This document shows positions 6,186 through 8,592 of a DNA stretch of 8,592 nt, one piece after another. A program made the translations under genes and the position numbers. A model generated the notes under the pieces. That model ran no database searches, had not been told where the DNA came from, and saw nothing but the letters and a program-made list of their open reading frames with translations. The first letter of the stretch is position 1; every line of letters starts with the position of its first letter. Source of the stretch: Clostridiales bacterium (GTDB lineage Bacteria > Bacillota > Clostridia > Tissierellales > Sedimentibacteraceae); the NCBI GenBank assembly GCA_003483345.1, contig DMWH01000188.1:2851-11442 (forward strand). Direction: 5' to 3'.

Positions 6186-7256
6186 TCAATATTGGTTAAA
6201 CACCGGTGTTACGTTACTGTCCTCAAAATATAGTCCTGCCTGCTCGAAAGACAATCCTTCAATATTGAACTCAACATCGCTTATGCCATACTGCTCTAAA
6301 CAAAGCACTACTATTGAATTCATATCCTTGTAGTCTTCTTCCGACAAATTAACAGCTTCAACACCTAGATTAACTACTGCACTATCCCCGATAACTTTTA
6401 CATCCCTTAAATTAATACCCACAGGTATATTGTTGCTGAGAGTTGTATCTGCAGGAGGTCCTTCAAACAATTTTTCCATAACAAATTCTACAGGATTGCC
6501 CACCTTAGCTGCTGAAAATGTTATTGGTACATAATGCCCCATTACTTCAGTATCGGGAGCCTTGTAATAAACGGTATAATTTACACCATCTGCCGAGCCG
6601 TATAAATTAATATTTTCTCTTTCAAATCCCTTATTGATTGCATACCCGTTGGTAAGGGAAGACAATGCCTGCCCGTCTACCAATAATTCAACCTTATCAA
6701 TGGTTGGGAATTCAGTAAGCGCATATGTAATTGCAGAAATCAAATTTTCTTCCTGTTTTAAGGTAGAAGTATTTAAAATATTTTTGCTGAAGTCCACTCT
6801 GCATACGCCGTCCTTGATAGACATGCCCCTTATTTCGGTACCTTCGGGAAGTACGCCGCGTAGTCCTGATTGTGCAATTCTTTTTTCAGTTTCACTTCCT
6901 CTAACCATACTTCTAAGTGTTGCTTTTGCAATTCCTTCTTCCCACGGAATTTTTGTGTTTACCGGAACCACAAAGCCGTATTCATCTTCATAATATGCCA
7001 TTATGTTTGTCATTTTAGCTTCTTCGGTAGAAATTGTAACAGTTTCTATGACTTCTTCATATGGTTCTTCTAATGCTTCTTCTCCAATTGTGTCTTCAAC
7101 GATTTCAAAATCTGTCAAATCAGACAAATCGGCTATATCCGGATTATTTTCGTCCTTCAGACCCACCATCATATCTAAGGTGCCGCATGCAGTTAAGCAT
7201 ACTGCAATAAAAATAATCAGTATCAGAGATATTATTTTATTATGAGCCAATTTCAT
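6186..7256 (-). CDS. gerM: GerM-like sporulation/germination lipoprotein with two GerMN domains
   Basis: 356 aa from the chosen start, close to the length of Bacillus GerM. GerM is a spore-envelope lipoprotein needed for normal sporulation and germination, anchored at the forespore-mother cell interface. An N-terminal signal peptide (hydrophobic 8-23) ends in the lipobox LTAC with the lipidated Cys24. An acidic linker rich in Glu and Asp follows (about 35-72), then two GerMN repeats at roughly 82-205 and 225-345. Both repeats carry the pattern of a charged short helix, a GVCRVDFS or AVVNLG strand, and a later LxVDG/FNIEG strand. An upstream in-frame Met at 7295 lacks a ribosome-binding site and would add 13 residues before the signal peptide, so it is rejected. 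It lies 64 bases downstream of the pgeF-like gene without a terminator and is probably in its transcript. Confidence 0.85.
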   Translation of the reverse strand: MKLAHNKIISLILIIFIAVCLTACGTLDMMVGLKDENNPDIADLSDLTDFEIVEDTIGEEALEEPYEEVIETVTISTEEAKMTNIMAYYEDEYGFVVPVNTKIPWEEGIAKATLRSMVRGSETEKRIAQSGLRGVLPEGTEIRGMSIKDGVCRVDFSKNILNTSTLKQEENLISAITYALTEFPTIDKVELLVDGQALSSLTNGYAINKGFERENINLYGSADGVNYTVYYKAPDTEVMGHYVPITFSAAKVGNPVEFVMEKLFEGPPADTTLSNNIPVGINLRDVKVIGDSAVVNLGVEAVNLSEEDYKDMNSIVVLCLEQYGISDVEFNIEGLSFEQAGLYFEDSNVTPVFNQY

Positions 7257-7258
7257 AC

Positions 7259-7264
7259 CCTCCT
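7259..7264 (-). promoter_or_regulatory. Ribosome-binding site of the gerM-like gene with unusual spacing
   Basis: AGGAGG stands only 2 bases before the ATG at 7254-7256, too close for a usual start, while the in-frame TTG two codons later (7248-7250) is 8 bases away. Translation may begin at the TTG, giving 354 aa. Both starts keep the signal peptide. Confidence 0.6.
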
Positions 7265-7320
7265 CACGCCTTATATATATTATTATATTTAGCATGTACC
7301 GAAAGTATGACTTTAAAAAA

Positions 7321-8121
7321 TTATTTCATCATTATTATTCCTGACATGAGACCCCTTTTTCCTTTTTGACCTCTGTGGGAAAAGAACAAATCATTGCGGC
7401 ATTTGGTACACATACCTGCAACCTCTATGTTTTCTTCTTTCATTCCTTCTCTTATTATATTATATTTATTGATTCCCCACAAATCAAAATGATACTTTTC
7501 TCCCTTTTTTATCATAAAATCTTTGTATTTAATATCTGTGTTTATAAACATATCTGCAACATCCTTATCAACTTCAAAACAACACTGCCCCAAAGAAGGG
7601 CTTATGGCTGCCTTTAAGTTTGAAGGATTGCTCCCAAGATCTTTTAATGCCTTAATCATTTTTCCCGTAATATTTGTCATTGTTCCTTTCCATCCTGCAT
7701 GACTTAGTCCGATTATTTTTTTAACCGGGTCGTAAAAGAATACTGCATTGCAATCTGCATGAAAAGACATCAATGCAATATTTTTCCTGTCTGTATAAAG
7801 ACCGTCTATATCAGTGTATTTAGCTTTCTTCATAACTCTGCCCTTATCTTCTTCCGTTACATATCTGATATTATCGGTATGAGATTGAAATGTTTTGACA
7901 ATATCCTCTAAATTAATATTTAGGCATTCAGACAATATATAATAATTTTCCCTTACATCTTCTTCATCATCGCCTGTATTAAAACCTAAATTCATGGATT
8001 CAAAATCACCTTTGCTGACTCCGCCTTTTCTTGTGGTAAAGCAGTGAAATAGTTCATCATATCCATCAAAAATCGGAAAAGTCAAATATTCAAAATCTTT
8101 TATTTTATTTAATTTATACAT
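7321..8121 (-). CDS. pgeF: PgeF/YfiH-family protein (DUF152), peptidoglycan editing factor or purine nucleoside phosphorylase
   Basis: 266 aa, normal length for the YfiH/YlmD/PgeF family (formerly laccase-domain or polyphenol oxidase). Members have been reported to phosphorolyse purine nucleosides or deaminate adenosine, and in Escherichia coli PgeF keeps peptidoglycan composition correct. The metal-binding triad is present: His81 in FQSHTDN, Cys124 in FHADCNAV and His141 in SHAGWKG. Other family signatures are TTRKGGVSKG (29-38), NLGFNTGDD (44-52), LGQCCFEVD and the C-terminal CTKCRNDLFFSHRG. The start at 8121 is chosen because GAGAGG precedes it by about 7 bases. The upstream in-frame Met at 8181 has no such site and adds a hydrophobic stretch absent from the family. 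It is the first gene of a likely two-gene unit with the gerM-like gene and is divergent from the GntR-family regulator. Confidence 0.9.
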   Translation of the reverse strand: MYKLNKIKDFEYLTFPIFDGYDELFHCFTTRKGGVSKGDFESMNLGFNTGDDEEDVRENYYILSECLNINLEDIVKTFQSHTDNIRYVTEEDKGRVMKKAKYTDIDGLYTDRKNIALMSFHADCNAVFFYDPVKKIIGLSHAGWKGTMTNITGKMIKALKDLGSNPSNLKAAISPSLGQCCFEVDKDVADMFINTDIKYKDFMIKKGEKYHFDLWGINKYNIIREGMKEENIEVAGMCTKCRNDLFFSHRGQKGKRGLMSGIIMMK

Positions 8122-8124
8122 AAT

Positions 8125-8154
8125 AATTCCTCTCTTCAAGTTCATTATGGAATT
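8125..8154 (-). promoter_or_regulatory. Possible leader hairpin covering the pgeF ribosome-binding site
   Basis: In the minus-strand leader AATTCC (8149-8154) can pair with GGAATT (8125-8130), 18 bases apart. The second arm overlaps the end of the GAGAGG site (8129-8134). This could partly hide the ribosome-binding site. The stem is only 6 bp and AT-rich, so it may be chance. Confidence 0.25.
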
Positions 8155-8188
8155 TATATCTACTAGAAAAATTAAAAACATTTCATTT

Positions 8189-8197
8189 ATTATACCA
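8189..8197 (-). promoter_or_regulatory. Extended -10 promoter of the pgeF-gerM unit, with operator-like palindrome
   Basis: The minus strand reads TGGTATAAT, a perfect extended -10 element, with no good -35. Transcription would start near 8182, about 60 bases before the pgeF start. An inverted repeat TATAC, 7 bases, GTATA (8191-8207) overlaps the -10. This is the kind of site a GntR-family repressor could use, and such a regulator is encoded divergently 100 bases away. A 10-bp perfect palindrome AACATATGTT lies at 8231-8240. Confidence 0.6.
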
Positions 8198-8297
8198 TAC
8201 CTGTATAAAATTTTTATATGATTTTATATAAACATATGTTAAAATAATTGTGTACCTTTATATTTAGCTAAAATAACAAAAATCAACCAAGACAGCC

Positions 8298-8304
8298 AAG
8301 GAGG
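8298..8304 (+). promoter_or_regulatory. Ribosome-binding site of the MocR-type regulator gene
   Basis: AAGGAGG on the plus strand, 4 bases before the ATG at 8309-8311, fixes the start of the edge-truncated regulator. Confidence 0.8.
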
Positions 8305-8308
8305 CCAT

Positions 8309-8592
8309 ATGATTATTTCGCCTGTTTTTGATAAGGAGAGCAGCAAACCGTTATACATACAATTATATGAATATATTAAGACAGAAATAACTTCCGGTTT
8401 ATTAAAGCCTGATACGAAGCTGCCTTCAATCAGGGAAGCTTCCTCCACATTAAAATTGAGCAAAACAACTGTAGAAAATGCATACAGCCAATTAGTGGCA
8501 GAAGGTTATATAGATAATTATCCGAAAAAGGGATACTTTGTATGCGATTTGAGCGAATATAATTTTGATATTGAAGCAACCAAAAATACAGT
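8309..8592 (+). CDS. GntR-family regulator, MocR/PdxR-type N-terminal part (truncated by window end)
   Basis: The frame is open from an ATG at 8309 to the last base, giving 94 residues. It begins MIISPVFDKESSKPLYIQLY, followed by the winged helix-turn-helix of GntR regulators: residues 13-80 with LKPDTKLPSIREAS, then LKLSKTTVENAYSQLVAEGY and the wing KKGYFV. KPLYIQLYEYI together with TTVENAYSQL is typical of the MocR subgroup, where a PLP-dependent aminotransferase-like domain follows. That part lies outside the window, so a plain short GntR protein is not excluded. It has its own strong ribosome-binding site and is divergent from pgeF, whose promoter region it might control. A plus-strand promoter is not clear; TTGTGT (8248-8253) and TAAAAT (8269-8274) are only 15 bases apart. 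Confidence 0.8.
   Translation, partial: MIISPVFDKESSKPLYIQLYEYIKTEITSGLLKPDTKLPSIREASSTLKLSKTTVENAYSQLVAEGYIDNYPKKGYFVCDLSEYNFDIEATKNT

Noticed and set aside
5977..6189. 70-residue leftward reading frame after gerM
   Set aside because: It begins with TTG overlapping the gerM stop, has no ribosome-binding site of its own, resembles no family I know, and is built across the palindromes described in this spacer.
8122..8308. Riboswitch in the pgeF-regulator gap
   Set aside because: I see no conserved riboswitch core, only short AT-rich palindromes and promoter elements.
8239..8463. 74-residue leftward reading frame at the right end
   Set aside because: It lies opposite the start of the GntR/MocR gene, which has a clear ribosome-binding site and helix-turn-helix; this frame has neither.

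Overview
The window is AT-rich DNA from a spore-forming, low-GC Gram-positive bacterium, most likely a clostridial anaerobe. This rests on strong AGGAGG ribosome-binding sites, sigma-A and sigma-54 promoters, and a GerM-type spore germination lipoprotein. No rRNA, tRNA, CRISPR array or complete transposon is visible.

Left edge (1-335): the 3' end of an ABC-transporter substrate-binding protein gene reads rightward into a perfect 12-bp-stem terminator. That terminator also serves the convergent regulator gene.

Centre (340-5870, all leftward): a compact amino-acid metabolism cluster. A sigma-54-type promoter (about 5794-5810) lies in front of an alanine-dehydrogenase-like gene. A PLP-dependent alanine/ornithine racemase-family gene follows, then an MmgE/PrpD-family gene. 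The last gene is a PAS-AAA+-Fis sigma-54 activator of RocR-like architecture, which has its own sigma-A promoter. The simplest reading is that the activator senses a small molecule and switches on the three enzymes with sigma-54 RNA polymerase. The racemase would interconvert D and L forms and the dehydrogenase would oxidatively deaminate the L form. The MmgE/PrpD protein would act on a linked carboxylic acid. The substrate cannot be read from sequence, and this gene combination is the best candidate in the window for an undescribed pathway.

The promoter region 5733-6185 (453 bases without a convincing gene) is unusually structured. A perfect 12-bp inverted repeat brackets the sigma-54 promoter, and a second 9-bp repeat touches the -24 element. 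The part next to gerM holds palindromes resembling REP-type elements. A related hairpin lies at the other end of the cluster (315-333), and both carry the same 10-mer ending in AATT.

Right part (6186-8121, leftward): a GerM-like lipoprotein gene and, upstream of it, a pgeF/yfiH-type gene, probably co-transcribed from an extended -10 promoter at about 8189-8197. Divergent from these, at the right edge, is the 5' end of a GntR/MocR-family regulator cut off by the window.
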